A model generated the notes under the pieces. It had not been told where the DNA came from and did no database searches. It was given only the letters and a program-made list of their open reading frames with translations. From NCBI GenBank assembly GCA_014804425.1, contig JAAUZV010000015.1, positions 95,955-159,954 on the forward strand: a stretch of 64,000 bases of DNA. Direction: 5' to 3'. The translations under genes were made by a program, and so were the position numbers. Shown in pieces: positions 44,956-52,466 of the stretch. The DNA comes from Lachnospiraceae bacterium (GTDB lineage: Bacteria; Bacillota; Clostridia; Lachnospirales; Lachnospiraceae). How positions within the stretch are numbered: position 1 is the stretch's first letter; each line of letters starts with the position of its first letter.

Positions 44956-45195
44956 ATGAGTCCGTTAAGAGTGGTTTTATATGTGATTTTAATGGTAGTG
45001 AGTGTAATTGTCACAGGATTGGTATTGATGCAGGAAGGTAAGCAGCAGGGACTTGGCGCGATCAGCGGTGCCGCGGAGACTTACTGGGGCAAGAATAAAG
45101 GACGTTCCATGGAGGGAAAGCTTGTAAAGTGGACCGCCATTTTGGTGATAGTGATGATCGTTCTTTCTGCCGTGCTAAATATCACAAGATTTTAA
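44956..45195 (+). CDS. secG: Preprotein translocase subunit SecG
   Basis: About 79 aa, two transmembrane helices (SPLRVVLYVILMVVSVIVTG and the last ~20 residues) separated by MQEGKQQGLGAISGAAETYWGKNKGRS, the conserved SecG cytoplasmic loop. Assists SecYE. ATG 44956 is 7 bases after GAGGAGG; the ATG at 44950 is too near. The secG-rnr-smpB-ssrA order is widespread in Firmicutes. Confidence 0.93.
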   Translation: MSPLRVVLYVILMVVSVIVTGLVLMQEGKQQGLGAISGAAETYWGKNKGRSMEGKLVKWTAILVIVMIVLSAVLNITRF

Positions 45196-45202
45196 TGACA
45201 AG

Positions 45203-45232
45203 GCACTCTGTTATGCAGAGTGCTGTTTTTTT
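45203..45232 (+). terminator. secG: Terminator after secG
   Basis: GCACTCTG (45203-45210) pairs with CAGAGTGC (45216-45223); T tract 45226-45232. Confidence 0.85.
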
Positions 45233-45320
45233 CTTTTGCGGGAAAATTCCTATGCGCGAGTTTTACGGGGCGCGCTTTTCAGCAAAGGAAATGGGAAAGC
45301 AGTTGAGGGAATAACGAATT

Positions 45321-47474
45321 GTGGAATCACAGCAGTTAGAAGTAAAAAAACAAATGATTTGTGACCTGATGCAGGAGAAATCCTATGTGCCGATGAGAGA
45401 ACGCGATCTTGCGGTACTTTTGCAGGTAAAAAGCGAGGATCGGGGTGCTTTTAAGCAGGCGCTGACGGAGCTTCTTTCGGAAAACAGAATCCAGATCAAC
45501 CGCAGGGGGCGCTATCAGCGCGCAGATGAGAAGCTTGTCACGGGAACACTGACCGCGCATGCGAAAGGGTTTGGATTTGTAGAGATCGAGGGACAGACGG
45601 AAGACATCTATATTGCGGCGGAAGGAATGAACGGCGCGTTTCATGGCGACACGGTCGAGGTGAAAATTCTGCCTGGATTGCGCGGAAAGCGGACGCAGGG
45701 AGAGGTCGTGCGGATTCTTGCGCGCGGGACGACAAAACTTGTCGGAACCTATGAGAGCAGCAGACATTACGGATTTGTGATACCGGATAACGATCGGTTC
45801 GGCACCGATATTTTTATTGCGGGAGAGCATACAAAGGGCGCGGTCGATGGGCACAAGGTGGTCGTCGAACTGACGGATTACGGAAATGACAGGAGGCGTC
45901 CGGAGGGAAAGATCACGCAGATCATCGGACATCGCAACGACCCGGGCGTGGATATTATGTCGATCGTGTTGGGGCATGCGCTTCCGGTGGAATTTCCCGA
46001 AAAAGTCATGAATCAGGCAGAACGCGCGGCAAAGCCCGTATCCGAGGCGGATTGTGCCGGAAGATGTGATCTGCGCGGACTTAGAATGGTGACGATAGAC
46101 GGGGAAGACGCCAAGGATTTAGACGATGCGGTCAGCCTGACAAGGGACGGGGTATATTACCGCCTCGGCGTCCACATCGCCGACGTCAGCAATTATGTGC
46201 AGGAGAATTCCGCATTAGACCATGAGGCAAAAAAACGTGGGACAAGCGTGTATCTGGTTGACCGCGTGATCCCGATGCTGCCGCATGCGCTCTCGAACGG
46301 AATCTGTTCGCTGAATGCGGGCGAAGACCGTCTCGCATTAAGCTGTCTGATGACGATCGACGAAAAGGGAGAACTGACCGACTATGAGATTGTAGAAAGC
46401 GTGATCTGTGTGGACAGACGTCTCTCCTATACGGGAGTTGCGGCAATTTTGCAAGAGCGGACGGAAGAAGCGAAAGCATCCGAAGATGCGCAGATCGTAT
46501 CCATGCTCCTTGACATGGCAGCGCTTGCAAAGAGATTGCGGCAAAAAAGAAAAAAACGCGGTTCCATTGATTTTGATTTTCCGGAAACGAAGATCCTGCT
46601 TGATGAAAAAGGACATCCGACAGAAATTAAGCCTTACGAGCGCAATGCCGCAACCGATCTGATCGAGGAATTCATGCTGATAGCGAACGAGACGGTCGCA
46701 CAGCATTTTTATTGGCAGGAGCTCCCGTTTGTATACAGAACACACGAGACCCCCGACGCAGACAAGATCATGCGGCTCGGTACATTTATCCGCAATTACG
46801 GTTATTCTTTGAAAATGAGCCGGGAAGAGATTCATCCGAAGGAAATCCAGAAGCTCATTGCGAAGGTTGCGGGCACGCCGGAAGAAACGATGATCGGCAG
46901 ACTTGCATTGCGTAGTATGAAACAGGCGAAATACACAACGGAGTGCAGCGGGCATTTTGGCTTGGCGTGCAAATATTATTGTCATTTTACGTCTCCCATC
47001 CGGCGTTATCCTGATCTGCAGATTCACCGCATCATCAAGGAATCGCTGCGGGGCAGACTGCAGGAAGACCGTATTGCGCATTACCATGAGATTTTGCCGG
47101 GTGTCGCAAGTGAATGCTCGCGTTTAGAGCGACGCGCGGACGAAGCGGAACGCGAAACGGACAAATTAAAAAAAGCGGAATATATGTCGGAGCGGCTCGG
47201 TAAGATTTATGAGGGCGTCATCTCCGGCGTGACAGGCTGGGGCATCTATGTGGAGCTGCCGAATACGATCGAGGGGCTTGTCCATGTGTCGAAGCTGCCG
47301 GGGGATTATTTTTACTACAATGAAAGCACCTATGAAATGATCGGGGAGCGGAGCGGACAGGTCTATAAGCTGGGACAGACGATCCGCGTTCAGGTATCCG
47401 GGGTTGATATGGCGGCGAGAACGATCGATTTTGATATTCCGTGGGAGGAGTGTGAAGAAAGGGATGGCACATGA
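45321..47474 (+). CDS. rnr: Ribonuclease R
   Basis: 717 aa. Processive 3'-5' exoribonuclease of the RNB family, able to degrade structured RNA and, with SmpB-tmRNA, non-stop mRNA. Winged-helix N-terminus, cold-shock domains ([35 protein letters not shown]), RNB domain with [16 protein letters not shown] and [14 protein letters not shown], and a C-terminal S1 domain ([15 protein letters not shown]). GTG start with GAGGGA 10 bases upstream. Confidence 0.96.
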   Translation: MESQQLEVKKQMICDLMQEKSYVPMRERDLAVLLQVKSEDRGAFKQALTELLSENRIQINRRGRYQRADEKLVTGTLTAHAKGFGFVEIEGQTEDIYIAAEGMNGAFHGDTVEVKILPGLRGKRTQGEVVRILARGTTKLVGTYESSRHYGFVIPDNDRFGTDIFIAGEHTKGAVDGHKVVVELTDYGNDRRRPEGKITQIIGHRNDPGVDIMSIVLGHALPVEFPEKVMNQAERAAKPVSEADCAGRCDLRGLRMVTIDGEDAKDLDDAVSLTRDGVYYRLGVHIADVSNYVQENSALDHEAKKRGTSVYLVDRVIPMLPHALSNGICSLNAGEDRLALSCLMTIDEKGELTDYEIVESVICVDRRLSYTGVAAILQERTEEAKASEDAQIVSMLLDMAALAKRLRQKRKKRGSIDFDFPETKILLDEKGHPTEIKPYERNAATDLIEEFMLIANETVAQHFYWQELPFVYRTHETPDADKIMRLGTFIRNYGYSLKMSREEIHPKEIQKLIAKVAGTPEETMIGRLALRSMKQAKYTTECSGHFGLACKYYCHFTSPIRRYPDLQIHRIIKESLRGRLQEDRIAHYHEILPGVASECSRLERRADEAERETDKLKKAEYMSERLGKIYEGVISGVTGWGIYVELPNTIEGLVHVSKLPGDYFYYNESTYEMIGERSGQVYKLGQTIRVQVSGVDMAARTIDFDIPWEECEERDGT

Positions 47475-47925
47475 AAGCAGGCTGATCGCCAATAATAAAA
47501 AAGCGTTTCATGATTATTTTATCGAGGATAAATATGAGGCGGGCATTGTGCTGCACGGCACGGAGGTGAAATCCCTGCGCATGGGGAAGTGCAGCATCAA
47601 GGAGGCGTTTGTGCATATCGATAACGGTGAGGTATTTGTGTACGGCATGCATATCAGTCCTTATGAAAAAGGAAATATTTTTAACAAAGACCCGATGCGT
47701 CCGAAAAAGCTGCTGCTGCACCGCGCGCAGATCATGAAGCTGAAAGGACAGATTTCCGAGCAGGGCTATACGCTTGTGCCGCTTCAGGTTTATATCAAAG
47801 AAGGTCTTGCCAAAATGGAGATCGGCCTGGCAAAGGGTAAAAAGTTATATGATAAGCGGCAGGATATTGCCAAGAAAGATCAGCGCAGGGAGCATGAGCG
47901 GGAATTTAAGATAAAGAATTTGTGA
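47464..47925 (+). CDS. smpB: SsrA-binding protein
   Basis: About 153 aa. Binds the tRNA-like domain of tmRNA and delivers it to stalled ribosomes. [38 protein letters not shown] and the basic tail [20 protein letters not shown] are typical. The start lies inside the last codons of rnr (11-base overlap), so the two are coupled; ssrA follows within 800 bases. Confidence 0.96.
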   Translation: MAHESRLIANNKKAFHDYFIEDKYEAGIVLHGTEVKSLRMGKCSIKEAFVHIDNGEVFVYGMHISPYEKGNIFNKDPMRPKKLLLHRAQIMKLKGQISEQGYTLVPLQVYIKEGLAKMEIGLAKGKKLYDKRQDIAKKDQRREHEREFKIKNL

Positions 47926-47962
47926 GAAACGAAATGAGGGCTGTTTTGTAAAGGAGAAGGAT

Positions 47963-48523
47963 ATGAGAAAGAAAAAATTCTTATTAGTCGCAATTTTGTG
48001 TCTTTTGCTTTTGGGGCTCTGCGGGTGCGGGAGCAAAGCGCCGGTGATCACCTATGACGGCTCTTTTGAACTCCGTCTGGGGAAGACGAAGGCAGGGGAT
48101 GTGCTGGACGCGGGATTTACCAATTTATATTCCCATATTAACGACAGACAGATCGACAGCATGAGTTGGGAGAACCTGTACGCGATGAAGGGCGATATCA
48201 GTTATGGGACGATGTATGCCGGAAATAAATCCTCTCGGGAAAAAGCGTTTCGGGACGGCGTTATTTTCAGGGTCATCATTCAATATGACAATCCGGACTA
48301 TCCGGTGGGAGAGGTTTTGGTCAATGGCATAAATTTTTACGGATACACCAGAGATCAGGTTAAGGATGCCATGGCCGGGTATGAACAGACGCTGGATTAT
48401 GGGGAATATCTGGATTTTGAATCCGGTAAATATAAATATACATTTTCCTTTTCGGACGGAAGTGATGTAGTCACCAGGATCAGCATTAACGACGGGACGG
48501 AAACGGAGCTTACGATAAAATAG
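47963..48523 (+). CDS. Lipoprotein of unknown function
   Basis: 186 aa. Signal peptide with a lipobox near LLLGLCGC, then a ~160-residue extracellular domain without recognised homology. The region shows GDISYGTMYAGN and GVIFRVIIQYDNPDYPVGEV. Preceded by AAGGAGAAGG. It separates smpB from ssrA and does not appear related to the lipoprotein at 31.9 kb. Confidence 0.7.
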   Translation: MRKKKFLLVAILCLLLLGLCGCGSKAPVITYDGSFELRLGKTKAGDVLDAGFTNLYSHINDRQIDSMSWENLYAMKGDISYGTMYAGNKSSREKAFRDGVIFRVIIQYDNPDYPVGEVLVNGINFYGYTRDQVKDAMAGYEQTLDYGEYLDFESGKYKYTFSFSDGSDVVTRISINDGTETELTIK

Positions 48524-48551
48524 GCGGATGTTCCTGACGGTGTATCCTATC

Positions 48552-48581
48552 TTGTACATCGGAGGGAAAGTATGATATAAT
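48552..48581 (+). promoter_or_regulatory. ssrA: Probable ssrA promoter
   Basis: TTGTAC (48552-48557), 18-base spacer, TATAAT (48576-48581). Lies about 120 bases before mature tmRNA, so the transcript would have a long 5' leader that must be removed. Confidence 0.6.
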
Positions 48582-48584
48582 GAG

Positions 48585-48700
48585 CGTTAGCGAGAAGAAT
48601 GAGTTTACTCATTCGGCGAGCGGCATTAACGAGCAAACATCCGATGAAATCGGACAAAGAGCGCGAAAGCGCGTGTTTGCGAGTTTAGATGCAATCATAA
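48585..48700 (+). other. Structured leader upstream of tmRNA
   Basis: Contains consecutive hairpins GAATGAG/CTCATTC (~48598-48615), CCGAT/ATCGG (~48641-48653) and GCGC/GCGC around GAAA (~48661-48672). No reading frame. Could be the pre-tmRNA leader or a separate small RNA. Confidence 0.45.
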
Positions 48701-49053
48701 GGGGCAGTTAAGGTTTCGACAGGGGTTTTGAAGTCGGAGAAGCTATCCGCAGGCGATGCGTCAAATCGCAAAATTAAAATTAAACGCTGAAGATAATTTA
48801 GCAATCGCTGCCTAACGGCAGCCGTCAGACCTAGCGTACCTATCCGTTAGGATTCTGGCGTCGACGAGATAGGAAACGGCGTCGTCAAAGCTTTGAGACG
48901 GCGTGGCGTGAGGGAGCGAAAGCTCTCATGAAGCTACCGAAGCCGGAAGGGCGTCAGCCCCCGTCCGGCAAAGGGAAACAAAATAGGCTGACTATGATAG
49001 TAGAAGTACGGTGGATCTGCCTTTGGACACGGGTTCGACTCCCGTCTGCTCCA
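48701..49053 (+). ncRNA. ssrA: Transfer-messenger RNA
   Basis: About 353 nt. 5' GGGGCAG (48701-48707) pairs with 3' CTGCTCC (49046-49052); GGTTCGACTCCC is the T-loop, and A49053 the discriminator, with CCA not encoded. The resume codon GCA at 48768 opens a tag frame ending TAA at 48813-48815, reading AKLKLNAEDNLAIAA. It rescues ribosomes from non-stop mRNA with SmpB (47464-47925) and RNase R (45321-47474). Confidence 0.95.
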
Positions 49054-49066
49054 CTCGGAGAGAATA

Positions 49067-49117
49067 CCGCAAGATCGTAGGATTGGTTGTGAAATCCACG
49101 GTTTTGCGGCGTTTTTT
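49067..49117 (+). terminator. ssrA: ssrA terminator
   Basis: CCGCAAGATCG...GGATT (49067-49084) pairs imperfectly with AATCCACGGTTTTGCGG (49093-49109), followed by six Ts at 49112-49117. Confidence 0.75.
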
Positions 49118-49293
49118 ATTTAAATAAAAAAGGGCGCTTTTTTGCGGTTTCCTTTCTGCAAATAGGATTGTTATATAAATGCAAGTAATTTTGAAAGATT
49201 TTAAGTTTGAAACGTGTTATTGTTAAATAAAAAATACAGAGAAATGATGATGAAGGAAACGGATACTCTTAAAAAGAAACACCCTTTTCGGAA

Positions 49294-49342
49294 TTGTGTA
49301 CCCGTAAAAAATAGGCTATAATAACGTTAACAAATCGTTATT
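49294..49342 (+). promoter_or_regulatory. Promoter with inverted repeat for the DUF6518-like gene
   Basis: TTGTGT (49294-49299), 17-base spacer, TATAAT (49317-49322). AATAACG (49320-49326) and CGTTATT (49336-49342) form an inverted repeat overlapping the -10 and start region, a possible operator. Confidence 0.6.
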
Positions 49343-49356
49343 TTGTGAGGGCAATA

Positions 49357-50007
49357 ATGGATTTTTTAGATAAAATACGTGTACCTCAAAAATCAGATTC
49401 TACCAAAAGGCAAATTATTCTTACAATAGGTATCTTACTTTTGGGAATCTGTATGGGGACATTTTCCAAATACTTAGATTATACGCAAGGGCATCTTCCG
49501 GTCCTGTTACAAGCGATTGATAATGCTTTGGATTTTCACAATTTCTTAGGTGGATTTGCACCGTGGATCGTGATTGCGGTCTGTATAGCTGTATACAGTC
49601 ATGCGCCTTTTAGAGCCGCAATGAATGTTTTCCTGTTTTTTGTAGGATTTGTAGCAAGCTATTATCTGTACTGTAATTTTGTGGCGGGTTTCTTTCCAAG
49701 AAGCTATGCTATGATTTGGATTGCATATACAATCGTCTCTCCGTTTCTTGGCTTTTTATGCTGGTATGCGAAAGGGAAAGGCTGGGTTGCCCTTATTCTT
49801 TCCGCGGGCATTTTGGGAGTTTTGGTGAACACTGCTTTTGCGTATGGAATGTTTTATATAGATATTCGTTCTTGGCTGAACCTTTTAATGTTGCTGCTTG
49901 GAATACTTATTTTACGAAAATCCGTCAAGGAAACAATTTGTATGATGGGGATTTCCATTGTTTTTGCGCTAATTATTAAAACGGTTGTTCCATTCCACTT
50001 TTGGTAA
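49357..50007 (+). CDS. DUF6518-like integral membrane protein
   Basis: About 216 aa, six or seven hydrophobic helices. FSKYLDYTQGHLP, NFLGGFAPWIVIAV and the FFPRSYAMIWI region recall DUF6518-type proteins of unknown function. Start ATG 49357 follows GAGG by 6 bases; GTG 49345 is an alternative. Base composition is clearly more A+T-rich than the housekeeping genes on either side. Confidence 0.65.
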   Translation: MDFLDKIRVPQKSDSTKRQIILTIGILLLGICMGTFSKYLDYTQGHLPVLLQAIDNALDFHNFLGGFAPWIVIAVCIAVYSHAPFRAAMNVFLFFVGFVASYYLYCNFVAGFFPRSYAMIWIAYTIVSPFLGFLCWYAKGKGWVALILSAGILGVLVNTAFAYGMFYIDIRSWLNLLMLLLGILILRKSVKETICMMGISIVFALIIKTVVPFHFW

Positions 50008-50071
50008 TTTTAATTCCTGTTTGTGGAGTGGTTAATAGGAACTCTTTTCTGAAAAGGGAGAAAAGAAAACG

Positions 50072-50611
50072 ATACAGTTAGTATTACCAATCGCATTCCA
50101 GCAGTTTATGCTTGCACTCGTGGGCGCAAGCGATGCACTTATGCTGGGAAGGCTAAGTCAAAATTCAATGTCAGCGGTATCACTGGCTTCGCAGGTGACA
50201 TTTGTATTTAATCTGTTTATGACGGCTTTTGTCATAGGAGAAAATATGTTTATCGCACAGTATTATGGGAAAAAGGATTATGCAGGCATTTCCAAAGTAT
50301 TTCGTTTGGTTCTCTATATCGCCGGCATTGTTGCCGCCCTGTTTGTACTTGGCACGATATTTTTCTCCGAGGGGATCATGCATTTTTTGACAAATGAGCC
50401 TGAGTTGATCAGGATGGGCGGCGAATACTTAAAGTATGTCGGAGTTTCTTATTTGCTGTCTGCAATTTCGCAGGTATACCTGACTTTCGAGATACCGGCG
50501 AACGTGATAGCATTCGGGAGTCCCTGCAAAGTATACAGGGAAATCAATGAACATGATGAAGAATATTACTTTAAGGACAGGCGGTTTGATGAACGGCCGG
50601 AATCATTGTGA
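50072..50611 (+). pseudogene. MATE exporter fragment fused to an acetyltransferase tail
   Basis: Reading in the frame of 50072-50611. The first ~138 codons match the N-terminal third of a MATE-family drug/sodium antiporter (QLVLPIAFQQFMLALVGASD, NMFIAQYYGKKDY). Near 50483 the protein switches abruptly to the last ~40 residues of a sugar O-acetyltransferase (EIPANVIAFGSPCKVYREIN, YYFKDRRFD). No start codon in good context: the site after AGGGAGAAAAG reads ATA. Best explained as a deletion joining two genes. An open frame from ATG 50108 (167 aa) remains. Confidence 0.8.
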
Positions 50612-50631
50612 TGTATGGGGAGGCATAAAAA

Positions 50632-51273
50632 ATGAAAACCAAAATGACAAACAGACAGCGCAGGGATGCGGGATTAGCCTATATTTCGGATGACAGCGTT
50701 TTTGAAGAACAACTGATATGCAGAGAGATTCTGCAGAGATTAAACTTTATGGACCGATCTGATTTTGCAGGAATTAAAGAGGTGGTAAAGGAACTGTTGG
50801 GAAAGTCAGAGAATGCTTTTATCAATCCCCCGTTCTACTGTGATTATGGGAAACATATTGAGGTGGGAAAAAATTTCTTTGCGAATTATAACTGTACGCT
50901 GCTGGATGTTGCCAAGATAAAGATCGGCGATAATTGTCAGATGGCGCCCAATGTGGCAATATACACTGCCGGGCATCCCATACATCCGGTCAGCCGTAAC
51001 TCTGCTTATGAGTACGGAAAAGAGGTGACTATCGGCGATAATGTATGGATTGGCGGTAATACAGTGGTTTGTCCCGGAGTGCATATCGGGGATAATGTGG
51101 TGATAGGTGCCGGAAGTGTGGTGACAAAGGATATTCCTGACTGGTGCATTGCAGCAGGGAACCCATGTAAAGTGATTCGCAAGATTACAGATGAAGACAA
51201 ACGAAAACTGTTTCGTGATGAGGAGATTGATGAGGAAGCATGGCAGGATATTGTGGAACGGATGGAATTTTAG
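50632..51273 (+). CDS. maa: Maltose/galactoside-type sugar O-acetyltransferase
   Basis: 213 aa, full length for the family. N-terminal Mac domain, then left-handed beta-helix hexapeptides (KIKIGDNCQMAPNVAIYTAG, VTIGDNVWIGGNTVVCPGV, IGDNVVIGAGSVVTKD) with the catalytic histidine in TAGHPIHP. Transfers acetyl from acetyl-CoA to a sugar hydroxyl, substrate unspecified. Its 3' end is related to the acetyltransferase tail in the preceding pseudogene. Confidence 0.9.
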   Translation: MKTKMTNRQRRDAGLAYISDDSVFEEQLICREILQRLNFMDRSDFAGIKEVVKELLGKSENAFINPPFYCDYGKHIEVGKNFFANYNCTLLDVAKIKIGDNCQMAPNVAIYTAGHPIHPVSRNSAYEYGKEVTIGDNVWIGGNTVVCPGVHIGDNVVIGAGSVVTKDIPDWCIAAGNPCKVIRKITDEDKRKLFRDEEIDEEAWQDIVERMEF

Positions 51274-51354
51274 TCTGATAGGGTACCTATACGGTGTTGG
51301 CGAAGTAATATTTGGGTCTTTGCATGAAAGAACAGGTATGATTGTATAAACGGA

Positions 51355-51389
51355 GCAGGAGTAACGGATAACAGTACCGTTACTTCTGC
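51355..51389. terminator. Hairpin between maa and the AraC pseudogene
   Basis: GCAGGAGTAACGG (51355-51367) and CCGTTACTTCTGC (51377-51389) pair with one mismatch; it includes the stop codon of the minus-strand pseudogene. Confidence 0.5.
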
Positions 51390-52173
51390 ATATCTTTATT
51401 TCTGAATTCTGATGGGCTTTTGCCGAACCATTTGCGGAATGTTTCTGCGTAATAACTTGCACTGCTGAATCCCACAGACAGGGCGATTTCTATGATGGAT
51501 AAATCAGTATAGCGCAATAATTCAATACTTTTGTTCAAACGATATTGTGTCAGATAGATATTGGGCGTAGTATTTCTGAATGAAACCGACCATATTTTTT
51601 GTTATGGTCAGATCCCTGCTCTGTGGGGATATCATGTTATCATTTGGCGGAATATTTTCATAAAGCAAGGACCAGATTGCTGAAAATGCAGACTGTACAT
51701 CTAAAGGCACAGTTTTCAGGTCTTTTTTTGTATACATGAAATAGATTTGTTCCAGTATTTTTTTTCTGCCAAGTGATGTACGCATCCAGAAATACATATG
51801 GCATTGCATTATTACGGAGAATAGGCAGTACATAATGATTTTCATAGGAAGTAACAGGGCATAAAAGCACTGGATGCAGGAGAATGCAGATGAATTCACA
51901 TTCTGATCTGGTATCTGAAAAACCAAAATGCATTTGTCTTGCATTGACAAGGATTCCATTGCCGCTTGTCAGGTTTATGATTTCACCGTTTACATTATAT
52001 TTCATTTCTCCGGCTAAAATCGCGATCAATTCTATATCATCATGCCAATGACTTGGTGCGGTATAATTGGGGTAGTGGGAAAGCTGTCCGCTTCTGATAT
52101 AGATTGGATAATCGGATTTGTCATAGTGAACTTTTTCAGAACGGTCATCCTTTAATTCAATCAATGTCGGCAT
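51380..52173 (-). pseudogene. Broken AraC-family transcription regulator
   Basis: Minus strand, three reading frames. N-terminal cupin part from 52173 (PIYIRSGQLSHYPNYTAPSH, WHDDIELIAILAGEMKYNVN). The frame shifts at a run of eight T (51758-51765), then again near 51570. There FIQKYY joins directly to the DNA for NIYLTQYRLNKSIELL, losing about 30 codons that should hold the first helix-turn-helix. The second HTH (LSIIEIALSVGFSSASYYAE) and the stop at 51380 remain. The T8 break could be a sequencing slip, but the deletion is not. Confidence 0.8.
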
Positions 52174-52449
52174 AAATAAAACCTCGCAGAATTGTTATTG
52201 ATTTATGTAGTAAACTGATTTAAACTCAAAGAATAAACAGTATGATCATAGCGGGATTATAGTGGGAAAATGCACTGCGGTCAAGGAGAATTGAACTGGA
52301 ATTTTTCCTATCAGGAAACAAAAAAGAAAGAGAAGAAAAATCCATAAGATCAGAATTATCTTGACTTCGCTTTCCATCTGGAAATATAATAGAGAACGTA
52401 CGACAGCATATTTGTACATGAGTATAAATTTGCCGGCTGGGAAAGGGGC
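52174..52449 (+). other. Intergenic region before alaS
   Basis: A+T-rich end of the acquired-looking segment. Contains the alaS promoter and the second 41-base repeat copy. No T-box leader is visible in front of alaS. Confidence 0.6.
52361..52390 (+). promoter_or_regulatory. alaS: alaS promoter
   Basis: TTGACT (52361-52366), 18-base spacer, TATAAT (52385-52390). Confidence 0.75.
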
Positions 52450-52466
52450 ATGGATATAAAAATGAA
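52426..52466 (+). repeat. 41-base repeat with SD and start codon, copy 2
   Basis: Matches 42163-42203 at 37 of 41 positions and ends on the native alaS start. Confidence 0.75.

Larger units (their letters stand above)
49054..49356 (+). other. Intergenic region 3' of ssrA
   Basis: Contains the ssrA terminator, then about 170 bases of A+T-rich DNA with no gene, then the promoter of the next gene. A small AAAAAAGGGCGCTTTTTT hairpin lies near 49127-49144. No repeat of the ssrA 3' end (attachment-site remnant) was found by eye. Confidence 0.6.

Noticed and set aside
49046..52449. Duplicated ssrA 3' end as an attachment site
   Set aside because: No second copy of the GGTTCGACTCCC/CTGCTCC sequence was seen by eye in the segment.
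52174..52461. T-box riboswitch upstream of alaS
   Set aside because: No T-box sequence, specifier loop or antiterminator could be found in the interval.
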